Source: Clostridia bacterium
GTDB taxonomy: Bacteria; Bacillota; Clostridia; Oscillospirales; CAG-272
Direction: 5' to 3'
DNA: 64,000 bases
Assembly (NCBI GenBank): GCA_017504405.1
Contig: JAFVRG010000002.1
Coordinates: 1 to 64,000, forward strand
This document shows, piece after piece, positions 27,245-34,970 of this stretch. Every line of letters starts with the position of its first letter. Position 1 is the first letter of the stretch. The position numbers and the translations under genes are program-made. Below the pieces are notes generated by a model that was not told where the DNA came from, searched no databases, and saw only the letters and a program-made list of their open reading frames with translations.

Positions 27245-27726
27245 TACGGATAGCTGATTTTTGCGACCTTCAAAGAGTTCTCGAAATATATTCGACTGCA
27301 AGAAAATTTATGTCAGAGAACGGCAACCCCACTCAATGGGCAGGGGGATATCCCCAAAAATCGCTGGTTGAGTCGGATATAGAATCGGGTTATTTGCACG
27401 TTCTCGAAGCAGACGGGAAAATACACGCCGTGTTTGCATTGCTACCCAACGGGGACAGCGTGTACGACAAAATCGACGGAAAATGGCAAAATGACGAGCC
27501 GTATGCGGCAGTTCACCGTGTTGCCTCGTCGGGCGAGCTGCGGGGCGCAGGGCGCAAGTGCCTTTGTTATGCGATAGATAGATACGGAAACGTAAAAATA
27601 GACACTCACAGGGATAACGCACCGATGCGTCACGTTTTGCTGTCACTCGGATTTTGCGAGTGCGGTACTGTTACAATAGAAAACGGCGAGAAAAGAATTG
27701 CTTATCAGTACGCACGGACAAAATAA
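27241..27726 (+). CDS. GNAT-family N-acetyltransferase
   Basis: A 161-residue acetyltransferase-like protein. The N-terminal strand-helix (MIRIADFCDLQRVLEIYSTA), GYLHVLEADGKIHAVFAL and the acetyl-CoA loop region RVASSGELRGAGRKCLCYAID fit the GNAT fold, and the ending MRHVLLSLGFCECGTV is typical. It starts with GTG at 27241, overlapping the ABC gene's stop by four bases, with GGGAGG upstream. Co-transcription with an exporter suggests modification of a small molecule or self-protection, but the substrate is unknown. Confidence 0.8.
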   Translation: MIRIADFCDLQRVLEIYSTARKFMSENGNPTQWAGGYPQKSLVESDIESGYLHVLEADGKIHAVFALLPNGDSVYDKIDGKWQNDEPYAAVHRVASSGELRGAGRKCLCYAIDRYGNVKIDTHRDNAPMRHVLLSLGFCECGTVTIENGEKRIAYQYARTK

Positions 27727-27738
27727 CCTGCTTTTGTA

Positions 27739-27767
27739 TTGACAGTTCAATTTGCACAGTATATAAT
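27739..27767 (+). promoter_or_regulatory. Promoter of the GH2 beta-galactosidase
   Basis: TTGACA (27739-27744), 17 bases, TATAAT (27762-27767). No copy of the AGTGTCG operator is present, so this gene is not part of the AraC regulon by this criterion. Confidence 0.75.
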
Positions 27768-27806
27768 TAACATAAATGAAAGAATACATATAATAAGGAG
27801 AAAATC

Positions 27807-30803
27807 ATGAAAAATCTGCAAAACCAGAACGTTCTTTCTATCAACAGACTAAAGCCGAGGAGCATAGTAATTCCTGCGGATAAGAAGGATATCTTCTATT
27901 CCAATAAGGAAAAGTCAAGCAAAATAATTATGCTCACAGGCGAATGGGATTTCAAATACTGCGATGGCGAGTGGGAAAAGCTCACGGTTCCGTCAATGTG
28001 GCAGTTTCACGGCTACGGTGTTCCGAGATACACTAACGCCGACTACATTTTCCCGTTCAATCCGCCCTACGTGGGAACGAACAATCCCGTAGGATATTAC
28101 AAGAGAACATTCACGGTAGAAAAGAAAAGCGCGAGAATGATTCTGCACTTCGACGGTGTGGACTGCGCATTCTACGTGCGTGTTAACGGAAACGCTGTCG
28201 GAATGTCGAAGGGCAGCCGTCTTCCCGCTGAATTTGACGTGGTTGATTACATTGTTGAGGGCGAAAACCTCATAGAGGTTGACGTATACTCCCTTTGCGA
28301 CGGAAGCTATCTCGAATCGCAGGATATGATACTCGGAAACGGTATATTCCGTGATTTGTTTATCATAATGACGGACGAGGTTGCTCTCTGGGACTACACC
28401 GTGCTCCCCACTCTTTCGAGCGTATCGGTTCGTTGCAAATTTGATTATAACGGAAATGACGGTTACACCGTTGTTGCGGAAATAGACGGACAGAAGATAT
28501 CACGGGCACTTACCGCCTCGGAGCAGGTCTTTAACTTTGAAATATCCGAGCCCAAGCTCTGGAACGCCGAAACGCCTAATCTCTATACTCTGACAATAAC
28601 GGTTAAGAAGGGCAACAAAATTGTCGAGGTAAACTCGAAAAAAATCGGTCTGCGTACGGTTGGAAGAAAGAAAAATCATATTTTCTGCGTAAACAATACC
28701 CCCGTAAAGCTGAAGGGCGTCAACCGTCACGAGCATCTGCCCGACAACGGACGTGCGATAGATTACGAAACGACGAAGGCGGAGCTCACTTTGCTCAAAA
28801 AGCACAACGTAAACGCAATTCGTTGCTCGCACTATCCAAACTCTCCTTTCTTCTATGAGCTGGCAAACGAGCTCGGCTTCTACGTTATGGACGAGGCTGA
28901 CCTCGAAACGCACGGATGCGGAATTACGGGTGACCAGGGCTACCTGAGCAAGACCCCCTCCTGGCTTGACGCATATCTTGACAGAGAAATCCGCATGTAT
29001 GAGCGTGACAAAAATGAAACCTGTATTGTCATATGGTCTCTCGGAAATGAATGTGGCAACGGCGAAAACCTCGTCAGATGTGCCGAGTATTTCAGGGGTG
29101 TTGACGTGAAAAAACCCATCCTTTATCCTCAGGATGACGGACAGGACCCGAAATTCACCGACTTCCGTCAGTGCGGTTACGCCTATCCCGAATTTATGGA
29201 CGTGCGTCATTACGAAACAGGTCCTTGGTTCAGGGGCGGAGATACGCCTATCGTTATGACCGAGTACGCTCACGCAATGGGCAACGGCCCCGGAGGGCTC
29301 TCCGAGTATTGGGACAGAGTTTACCTCTATGACGATATGGCGGGCGGCTTTGTCTGGGAATTCAAGAACCTCGGTATAAAGCGTGGCGAGGATTATTGCT
29401 ACGGACACGACTTCGGCGAATGTAACCACTCTCTCAATTTCAATCTCGACGGTCTTTGCACCTCTGACGGAACGCCGAAGCCCTCTATGATTGAGCTGCG
29501 TGAGATACTCGCTCCCACGCAGGTTAAATACGAAAACGGTATTGTTCTGAAAAACACCAACAGCTTCAGAAATCTCTCATATCTCTCACTCAAATGGGAG
29601 CTGCTCGAAAACTTCCGTGTTATTGATAAGGGTGAGATAGATTCGATAAACCTCCCTGCGGGAAAAACAACAATGCTCGACCTGCCGTACCGCATGCCTG
29701 AGTGCATTTCTCAGGGCAAGAGGTATTTTGTAAACCTCACGTTTCTTGACGGCGATACCCTTGTCAGCAAAAAGCAGATAGAGCTTCCCTTCGGCTCGGC
29801 AAAGAAGCAGCTTGTCAAGGAGGCCTTCGGCTATGAATATGAAAACGGCGTGCTGAGCGCAAAGGATTTCTCTGTCATCTTTAAGGACGGAGTTATTGCA
29901 TCTCTCACGAAAAACGGCAAAACCGTGCTGAATTCGAAAATGCAATTTTGCTTCTACCGCAAGCCCACCGACAACGACGGCATAAAGGGCAAGCGTGAGG
30001 GCATCACCTCTACGTGGGATAAGAGCCTTTTGTCAGAGTTCTCGTTCTTCCCCGAGGAGGAGGTTGTTGAGAAGACCGACAGTGAGCTGAAAATCACGTA
30101 TAACGGTAAGATTTTGCCTGAGGGAAAATTTGTCGGATACTTTACAAAAATTGTCTACCGCATATACAAGGGCGGCATAATTTCGGTTGATATACACGCA
30201 ACCCCCTATGGAAATATGCCGGAAATACTGCCGAGAATCGGTGTTGTATTTGAAACCGATAAAAAGCTCGACAGAGTTTTGTGGTACGGACGAGGAGAGC
30301 ACGAAAATTACAGCGACAGGAAAACGTCTGCAATATACGGGCTGTATGAAAACGCGGTTGAGGACATGAGCTTCATGTACGACCGTCCGCAGGAGAACGG
30401 AAACCGTGAGGATACATACTTTGCGGCTATTACCGATGGAAATGACGGTCTTCTGGTGCTCGGAGCCGAGCAATTCAGCTTCGCAGCTCACGATTACTCA
30501 ATGAAGGCTCTGTGCGAGGCTGAGCATATCAGCGAGCTTAAGAAGGCTGATAAGAATTACCTTTATATCAACTACAAGATGCGCGGACTCGGCTCTGCAT
30601 CCTGCGGACCTAATCCTAAGCCTATGTATGAATTAAATCCCCACGAGTTTGAATTTGCATTTACCGTTAAGCCTTATGAGGGAATAGAGGATGCAGAGGC
30701 TATGCACGCAGTTGATTTTGGAGTAAGGTGCAAGCGTTTTTCCACCGAATACGAATACACCCCCATCAGCACGGTGCGTGAAAACTTCGAGAGCCGTGAC
30801 TAA
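27807..30803 (+). CDS. lacZ: GH2 beta-galactosidase (LacZ type)
   Basis: A 998-residue glycoside hydrolase family 2 enzyme with the five-domain LacZ layout: sugar-binding jelly roll (about 40-190), beta-sandwich (about 195-285), TIM barrel (about 290-585), second beta domain and C-terminal Bgal_small_N-like domain (about 720-990, GVVFETDKKLDRVLWYGRGEHENY). Catalytic residues by motif are Glu415 in IWSLGNECGNG (acid/base) and Glu486 in VMTEYAHAMGNG (nucleophile). No signal peptide. AAGGAG precedes the ATG. It stands alone behind a consensus promoter, and ends at the terminator element R2. The LacZ assignment is firm; preference for lactose over other beta-galactosides is an inference. Confidence 0.93.
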   Translation: MKNLQNQNVLSINRLKPRSIVIPADKKDIFYSNKEKSSKIIMLTGEWDFKYCDGEWEKLTVPSMWQFHGYGVPRYTNADYIFPFNPPYVGTNNPVGYYKRTFTVEKKSARMILHFDGVDCAFYVRVNGNAVGMSKGSRLPAEFDVVDYIVEGENLIEVDVYSLCDGSYLESQDMILGNGIFRDLFIIMTDEVALWDYTVLPTLSSVSVRCKFDYNGNDGYTVVAEIDGQKISRALTASEQVFNFEISEPKLWNAETPNLYTLTITVKKGNKIVEVNSKKIGLRTVGRKKNHIFCVNNTPVKLKGVNRHEHLPDNGRAIDYETTKAELTLLKKHNVNAIRCSHYPNSPFFYELANELGFYVMDEADLETHGCGITGDQGYLSKTPSWLDAYLDREIRMYERDKNETCIVIWSLGNECGNGENLVRCAEYFRGVDVKKPILYPQDDGQDPKFTDFRQCGYAYPEFMDVRHYETGPWFRGGDTPIVMTEYAHAMGNGPGGLSEYWDRVYLYDDMAGGFVWEFKNLGIKRGEDYCYGHDFGECNHSLNFNLDGLCTSDGTPKPSMIELREILAPTQVKYENGIVLKNTNSFRNLSYLSLKWELLENFRVIDKGEIDSINLPAGKTTMLDLPYRMPECISQGKRYFVNLTFLDGDTLVSKKQIELPFGSAKKQLVKEAFGYEYENGVLSAKDFSVIFKDGVIASLTKNGKTVLNSKMQFCFYRKPTDNDGIKGKREGITSTWDKSLLSEFSFFPEEEVVEKTDSELKITYNGKILPEGKFVGYFTKIVYRIYKGGIISVDIHATPYGNMPEILPRIGVVFETDKKLDRVLWYGRGEHENYSDRKTSAIYGLYENAVEDMSFMYDRPQENGNREDTYFAAITDGNDGLLVLGAEQFSFAAHDYSMKALCEAEHISELKKADKNYLYINYKMRGLGSASCGPNPKPMYELNPHEFEFAFTVKPYEGIEDAEAMHAVDFGVRCKRFSTEYEYTPISTVRENFESRD

Positions 30804-30827
30804 AATATAAGCTTAACAAAAAAGAGA

Positions 30828-30907
30828 CGCTTTTTGAAAAAAGCTTAGCAAAAACTTTTATAAAAAATAGAGAGAACGTTTCGGATGTAAACCGATTTGT
30901 TCTCTCT
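30828..30907 (-). repeat. Dispersed convergent-junction element R2 (core plus hairpin)
   Basis: Read on the minus strand: hairpin AGAGAGAAC ... GTTCTCTCT (30869-30907), then ATTTTTTAT and the core AAAAGTTTTTGCTAAGC followed by TTTTTTCAAAAAGCG (30828-30859). The core matches R1 over about 32 bases without a change, while the hairpin sequence is unrelated. Between convergent lacZ and dusB; the hairpin has T-runs on both sides. Confidence 0.8.
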
Positions 30908-30983
30908 TTCTTTTTGTGTAGAAGCTCCACGAAGCAAGGTATGAGCTATGACGTATATAGGCTTGGGCTATATTCGTTGCCTG

Positions 30984-31958
30984 TCATGCGTTTTCCATAG
31001 CACACACAAGCACATCACGCACCTCGGCGTAGGTGTTTGCCGCATTTATCTCGGCTCTGAGCTGTGCGGCGCCGCTTATGCCCTTTATATACTCAGCGAG
31101 CTGCTTGCGAGCCTCTGCTACCGCATTGCGCTCACCCTTATCCTCTATTGCGAGGGTCAGCTGCTTCAAGGCTATTTCGAGCCTCTCCTTTGCGCTCGGG
31201 GGTATATAATCAACGCCGTCGAGCATAGCGGCAACCTCTGCAAAAACAAAAGGTCTGCCGACAGCCCCTCTGCCTATCATTATACCGTCGCATCCGCTCT
31301 CGTTCAAAAGGCGTCTTGCGCTCGCCCCGTCAACAACGTCGCCGTTTCCTATAACGGGCACGGACACCGCCGCCTTAACGTCACGGATGACGCTGTAATC
31401 CGCAAAACCTGCATACATCTGCTCACGGGTTCTGCCGTGAACGAATATTGCATCAGCTCCGCCAGCCTCGAGTGCTCTCGCTACCTCGGCGGCATTTATG
31501 CTTTCAGAGTCCCAGCCACTGCGGATTTTAGCGGTTACGGGGATTTTGACTGCGCTCTTCACAGCGCTGACTATCTTCTCGGCAAGCCTTGGATTTTTCA
31601 TAAGAGCAGAGCCCTCTCCGTTCCCCGCAACCTTCGGTACAGGACAGCCCATATTTATATCTATCGCCGCAGGCGGCTCTCCGCCTGCCATGCCCTCTTG
31701 TGCTATCTCTGCGGCACGTGCCATAAACTCGGGCTCCGAGCCGAAAAGCTGAATTGCGCACGGCGTTTCATCCTGCGCTATCCTTGCCAAAAGCGGCGTT
31801 TTCTTATCGTTATAGCATATAGCCTTCGCCGATACCATTTCGGTTGTAAGATATTCAGCGCCGAAGCTCTTGCACACAGCACGCATTGCTCTGTCGCTAT
31901 ATCCTGCCATAGGGGCGAGAAAAAGCCCGTGCTTTAATTCCTTGTTGCCTATTTTCAT
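30984..31958 (-). CDS. dusB: tRNA-dihydrouridine synthase, DusB type
   Basis: A 324-residue FMN enzyme that reduces uridine to dihydrouridine in tRNA D-loops. Visible motifs are FLAPMAGYSDRAMR (FMN-binding start), DINMGCPVPKVAGNGEGSAL with the catalytic Cys, KIRSGWD, FVHGRTREQMYAG and IGNGDVVDGASA / IMIGRGAVGRPF (phosphate binding). A helical tail of about 80 residues closes it. ATG at 31958 is chosen for AAGGAAG upstream; a 12-residue longer in-frame start lacks one. Promoter TTGAAA-17-TAAAAT (31985-32013) on the minus strand. Divergent from the GerA-family gene. Confidence 0.92.
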   Translation of the reverse strand: MKIGNKELKHGLFLAPMAGYSDRAMRAVCKSFGAEYLTTEMVSAKAICYNDKKTPLLARIAQDETPCAIQLFGSEPEFMARAAEIAQEGMAGGEPPAAIDINMGCPVPKVAGNGEGSALMKNPRLAEKIVSAVKSAVKIPVTAKIRSGWDSESINAAEVARALEAGGADAIFVHGRTREQMYAGFADYSVIRDVKAAVSVPVIGNGDVVDGASARRLLNESGCDGIMIGRGAVGRPFVFAEVAAMLDGVDYIPPSAKERLEIALKQLTLAIEDKGERNAVAEARKQLAEYIKGISGAAQLRAEINAANTYAEVRDVLVCAMENA

Positions 31959-32071
31959 AATAGCTTCCTTTATGTTGATACTTAATTTTAACACAAAAAT
32001 CCGTTTTTTTCAACATTCCCGTATAAAAAAGAGGATAAACGCAGAAAATGAAATGGAAAGTGAGGTAATTT

Positions 32072-33487
32072 ATGCGAAAGCTGTACGATAGCTACCTTGA
32101 AAACGTAAAATACTTAAACGATACCTTGCGTGTTGACGATAACTTTGATATAATACGCCGACGCCTCATAGTCGGAAGCGACGAAATGACGCTTTTCTAC
32201 ATTGACGGGCTCGTAAAGGATGAGTCAATGCAGAGGGTTATGCAGTATTTCTTCTCTCTCAAAAATCTCTGTCCTGACGCTGCGGACCCTGCACGTGCCT
32301 TCTCGCAAAAGCACGTTCCGTACGTTGAGGTTGATATTATAGAGGACCTTGACACACTCGTTTTGTTTGCACTCAGCGGCTCGGTTGTGCTGATAGGAAG
32401 CACCTTTGGCAACAAGGCGATAGTAATAGACGCACGAACCTACCCCTCTCGAAGCACCGAGGAGCCCGAAAACGATAAGGTTATGCAGGGCGCAAAGGAC
32501 GGTTTTGTTGAAACGCTGATATTCAACACCGCCCTCATTCGCCGCAGAATACGTGACAGTGCCCTCACTATGATGTACAAAAACGTATCCTCGTCATCAA
32601 AAACCGACGTTGTTATATGCTATATAAAGGGGAAGGCGGACGACAAGTACGTAAAGTATCTGTCGGACAAGATAGATTCACTGCCGACGTCGTCAATGAC
32701 ACTGGGATTTCAGAGCCTTGCCGAATCGCTGATAAAAACACGCTGGTACAATCCGTTCCCAAAGATAAGAACGGTTGAGCGTCCCGATGCTGCGGCGGCA
32801 GAGCTGATGGAGGGGCGTGTGCTGATAATATGCGACACATCCCCCAGAGTTATGGTGCTTCCTACCTCTATTTTCGACTTCATGCAGGAGACAAACGACT
32901 TCTATTTTCCACCGATAACGGGGTGCTATCTAAGGGTTATACGCCAGATAGTTTTCTGGATGTCGCTCTATCTCACGCCCTTATGGTATCTTCTCACCGA
33001 ATACCCAAATATAGTGCCAGAGGCGCTACAATTCATTATTCCGGGTAAGGAATACGTCATACCGCTGATAGTACAGCTATTTATAGCCGAGCTGGCAATT
33101 GACGGACTCAAAATCGCATCAATGAACACGCCGAGCATGCTATCGGGCTCGCTCTCGGTAATCGGCGGTCTGATTTTGGGTGAGAGTGCCGTGCAGATAG
33201 GCTGGTTTTCAAACGAGGTTATCTTCTATATGGCGCTCGTTGCAATAGCGAGCTTCACCCAGCACAACTACGAGCTCGGATACGCTTTCAAATTTTTGCG
33301 TATGCTCCTGCTTGCGCTCACGGGGCTGTTCAGAATATGGGGATTTTTCGCAGGGGTTGTGCTTATATTCGTTTTGCTCTGCACGAACAAAACGGTAAAC
33401 GGCGGAAGAAGCTATCTTTATCCCTTAATTCCCTTTAACGGTAAGGCTTTCGGAAGGCTTTTCCTTCGTCTGAAAAAGCGAGATTAA
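32072..33487 (+). CDS. GerA-family spore germination protein (SpoVAF-like)
   Basis: A 471-residue GerA/SpoVAF-type membrane protein. The N-terminal cytoplasmic region (about 1-270) contains LRVDDNFDIIRRRL and RRRIRDSALTMMYKNVSSSSKTD; the C-terminal part (about 280-440) has four to five membrane segments with the family signature PPITGCYLRVIRQIVF, LIVQLFIAELAIDGLKIASMNTP in two parts and LILGESAVQIG. GTGAGGT precedes the ATG. It stands alone, without GerB- or GerC-type partners, which fits SpoVAF-like or orphan A-subunits better than a full germinant receptor. It indicates an endospore-forming lineage. Confidence 0.88.
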   Translation: MRKLYDSYLENVKYLNDTLRVDDNFDIIRRRLIVGSDEMTLFYIDGLVKDESMQRVMQYFFSLKNLCPDAADPARAFSQKHVPYVEVDIIEDLDTLVLFALSGSVVLIGSTFGNKAIVIDARTYPSRSTEEPENDKVMQGAKDGFVETLIFNTALIRRRIRDSALTMMYKNVSSSSKTDVVICYIKGKADDKYVKYLSDKIDSLPTSSMTLGFQSLAESLIKTRWYNPFPKIRTVERPDAAAAELMEGRVLIICDTSPRVMVLPTSIFDFMQETNDFYFPPITGCYLRVIRQIVFWMSLYLTPLWYLLTEYPNIVPEALQFIIPGKEYVIPLIVQLFIAELAIDGLKIASMNTPSMLSGSLSVIGGLILGESAVQIGWFSNEVIFYMALVAIASFTQHNYELGYAFKFLRMLLLALTGLFRIWGFFAGVVLIFVLLCTNKTVNGGRSYLYPLIPFNGKAFGRLFLRLKKRD

Positions 33488-33516
33488 AAAAAGTTTATAA
33501 AAATGGAAAAATCATC

Positions 33517-33545
33517 TTGACAAACGAAGATTTTGTTGCTATAAT
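33517..33545 (+). promoter_or_regulatory. Promoter of tRNA-Gln
   Basis: TTGACA (33517-33522), 17 bases, TATAAT (33540-33545). Two small hairpins (CCCAC-GCAA-GTGGG at 33565-33578 and CCAAC...GTTGG at 33590-33603) lie in the leader ahead of the tRNA. Confidence 0.8.
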
Positions 33546-33612
33546 ATTAGTCGTGCTAAAAAGTCCCACGCAAGTGGGTTTACATAGCGCCAACCTCGGT
33601 TGGTACAAATAA

Positions 33613-33686
33613 TGCGGAATTGTGTAATGGTAGCACAGCAGACTCTGACTCTGTATGTCTGGGTTCGACCCCTAGTTCCGCAGCCA
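33613..33686 (+). tRNA. tRNA-Gln (anticodon CTG)
   Basis: Cloverleaf visible: acceptor TGCGGAA pairs with TTCCGCA, D-arm GTGTAATGGTAGCAC, anticodon stem GCAGA/TCTGT with loop CTCTGAC giving anticodon CTG (reads CAG), T-arm with GGGTTCGACCCC, discriminator G and encoded CCA at 33684-33686. A single tRNA with its own promoter and terminator. Confidence 0.93.
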
Positions 33687-33688
33687 AG

Positions 33689-33722
33689 AAAAAAGCAGAT
33701 TGCGAAAGCAATCTGCTTTTTT
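33689..33722 (+). terminator. Terminator of tRNA-Gln
   Basis: AAAAAAGCAGATTGC, loop GAAA, GCAATCTGCTTTTTT, directly after the CCA end. Confidence 0.9.
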
Positions 33723-33726
33723 CAGT

Positions 33727-33900
33727 TATATTCGCCTGCGGCGAGTTCTATGCACTTTGTGCGTGATATTGCCTTCGGCAGTGATATGCGCTACGCGCGT
33801 TAGAAGTTACAAGGCGAATATAATATCACTGTGAGCAAAGCGAACAATATCACTTTTGCAAAGCAAAAATATCACGCTGACGAAGTCAGCATATCACTAA
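33727..33900. repeat. Array of short hairpins with GTGATAT/ATATCAC spacers
   Basis: GTGATAT occurs at 33763 and 33781, and its complement ATATCAC at 33823, 33847, 33869 and 33891. Between them are tiny perfect stems with three-base loops: TGCC-TTC-GGCA, GCGC-TAC-GCGC, TTTTGC-AAA-GCAAAA, GCTGAC-GAA-GTCAGC. Outer arms TATATTCGCC (33727-33736) and GGCGAATATA (33813-33822) pair as well. The right half is spaced by 22-24 bases. It ends just before the promoter of the four-helix-bundle gene. Confidence 0.75.
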
Positions 33901-33905
33901 AACTC

Positions 33906-33934
33906 TTTACACCTCGTAACTTTTATGCTATAAT
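33906..33934 (+). promoter_or_regulatory. Promoter of the four-helix-bundle gene
   Basis: TTTACA (33906-33911), 17 bases, TATAAT (33929-33934), immediately after the hairpin array. Confidence 0.65.
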
Positions 33935-33953
33935 ATTTTTAGAGGTGATGACA

Positions 33954-34316
33954 ATGGCAGAAAGTATTTTGAGAGATAAATCCAAGGAATTTGCAAAGCA
34001 GATCGTATTTCTTTGCCGTGATATAAAAGCGAATATGAAAGAATCCGTTTTGACAAATCAGCTTCTGCGTTCGGGAACATCCATCGGTGCAAACATACAT
34101 GAGGCACAATATGCGCAGGGAACAAAGGATTTCATATCCAAATTGGAGATAGCGCAAAAAGAGTGCTACGAAACGGAATACTGGTTGGAATTGCTCTTTG
34201 AAACAGGATATATTCCTGAAAATGTTTACAAGCCATTGCAAAATCAATGCGGTCAGATTCGCAGAATGTTGATTTCTTCGCTCAATACAACGAAGGCAAA
34301 TCAAGGTAATAAATAA
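33954..34316 (+). CDS. Four-helix-bundle protein (S23 / TIGR02436 family)
   Basis: A 120-residue all-helical protein of the family once called 23S rRNA intervening-sequence protein, related in fold to Avd of diversity-generating retroelements. Typical motifs are LRDKSKEFAKQIVFLCRDI, LTNQLLRSGTSIGANIHEA, FISKLEIAQKECYETEYWLE and the closing Leu-rich helix. ATG at 33954 follows AGAGGTG by six bases; upstream in-frame starts lie in the promoter. Members are often found with mobile or repeat-rich DNA; here the hairpin array lies directly upstream. No reverse transcriptase is nearby. Role unknown. Confidence 0.88.
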   Translation: MAESILRDKSKEFAKQIVFLCRDIKANMKESVLTNQLLRSGTSIGANIHEAQYAQGTKDFISKLEIAQKECYETEYWLELLFETGYIPENVYKPLQNQCGQIRRMLISSLNTTKANQGNK

Positions 34317-34336
34317 TTTCGAAAGGCGGTGAGTTT

Positions 34337-34810
34337 ATGTTACTTCTCAACTACGATTTTTATGATATTCATTCCGTATTAACGATGCTACGTGCAAAAC
34401 CCGAAAAAGGATGCAATATTGAGATTATAAAAGCTGTTCTTGAAATATTGTCTGCCGAACAAATAGGCAACACCATAGAAAGCAACATTGTTCGAAATAA
34501 ATTAAAATCTATCGAAACAGTTGATAAGGAAGATTTTCAATGGGTATACGTAAATAACATTTACACGTATGGCATAAGAGTCGTTAAAGATGAAAATGCT
34601 TATTCTTTTCTCGCCAAAGGATTTCAACTACTGCTTGAATATGCCAAGGCTGAAGAACCCCAGCACCTTGCGGATTTAGCAGATGCCTTTCACAATATTC
34701 CTATCTTTTTTGCAGATGGGTGTGAAAATTTCACAAAGGCAGTCAAGATTGAATTTTCATATTACAACAAGAAATATCAAGCCGATTTACTAAAAGAATT
34801 ATCCAAATAA
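34337..34810 (+). CDS. Hypothetical protein, 157 residues
   Basis: I do not recognise this protein. It starts MLLLNYDFYDIHSVLTMLRA and continues with mixed helices, e.g. IEIIKAVLEILSAEQIGNTI and FLAKGFQLLLEYAKAEEPQHL. No membrane segment or signal. GGCGGTGA precedes the ATG, 20 bases after the four-helix-bundle gene, so the two form one unit. Base composition is more AT-rich than the flanking genes, which with the repeat array suggests a recently acquired two-gene cassette. Confidence 0.6.
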   Translation: MLLLNYDFYDIHSVLTMLRAKPEKGCNIEIIKAVLEILSAEQIGNTIESNIVRNKLKSIETVDKEDFQWVYVNNIYTYGIRVVKDENAYSFLAKGFQLLLEYAKAEEPQHLADLADAFHNIPIFFADGCENFTKAVKIEFSYYNKKYQADLLKELSK

Positions 34811-34900
34811 ATTCTCTTTCTTTTTTGATTCTCAAACTCCGTGGGAGTTCGAAACCTTATTAAGGAACGACAAAAATATCTTTTTCGTAGCCTCTTGACA

Positions 34901-34930
34901 AAAAATCCAAGTCGAAAGACTTGGATTTTT
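34901..34930 (+). terminator. Terminator after the four-helix-bundle cassette
   Basis: AAAAATCCAAGTC, loop GAAA, GACTTGGATTTTT: a perfect 13-bp stem with A and T runs on the two sides. Confidence 0.85.
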
Positions 34931-34943
34931 CATTGTATAACGA

Positions 34944-34970
34944 AAAGGGCGGTTCACCGCCCTTTGTTTT
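34944..34970. terminator. Second hairpin at the convergent junction
   Basis: AAAGGGCGG, loop TTCA, CCGCCCTTT then GTTTTT on the plus strand. On the minus strand it closes the aromatic amino acid operon, directly after the aminotransferase stop at 34970. Confidence 0.7.

Noticed and set aside
28500..29429. 309-codon minus-strand frame inside lacZ
   Set aside because: Antisense to an intact GH2 enzyme with conserved catalytic residues; no domain in its translation.
30948..31937. 329-codon plus-strand frame across dusB
   Set aside because: Shadow of dusB; the DusB motifs and ribosome site are unambiguous on the minus strand.
33727..33900. CRISPR array
   Set aside because: Repeats are 7 bases and self-complementary, the intervening pieces are palindromic, and no cas gene is present.
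33954..34810. Diversity-generating retroelement
   Set aside because: The four-helix-bundle protein is Avd-like, but there is no reverse transcriptase and no template/variable repeat pair in the window.
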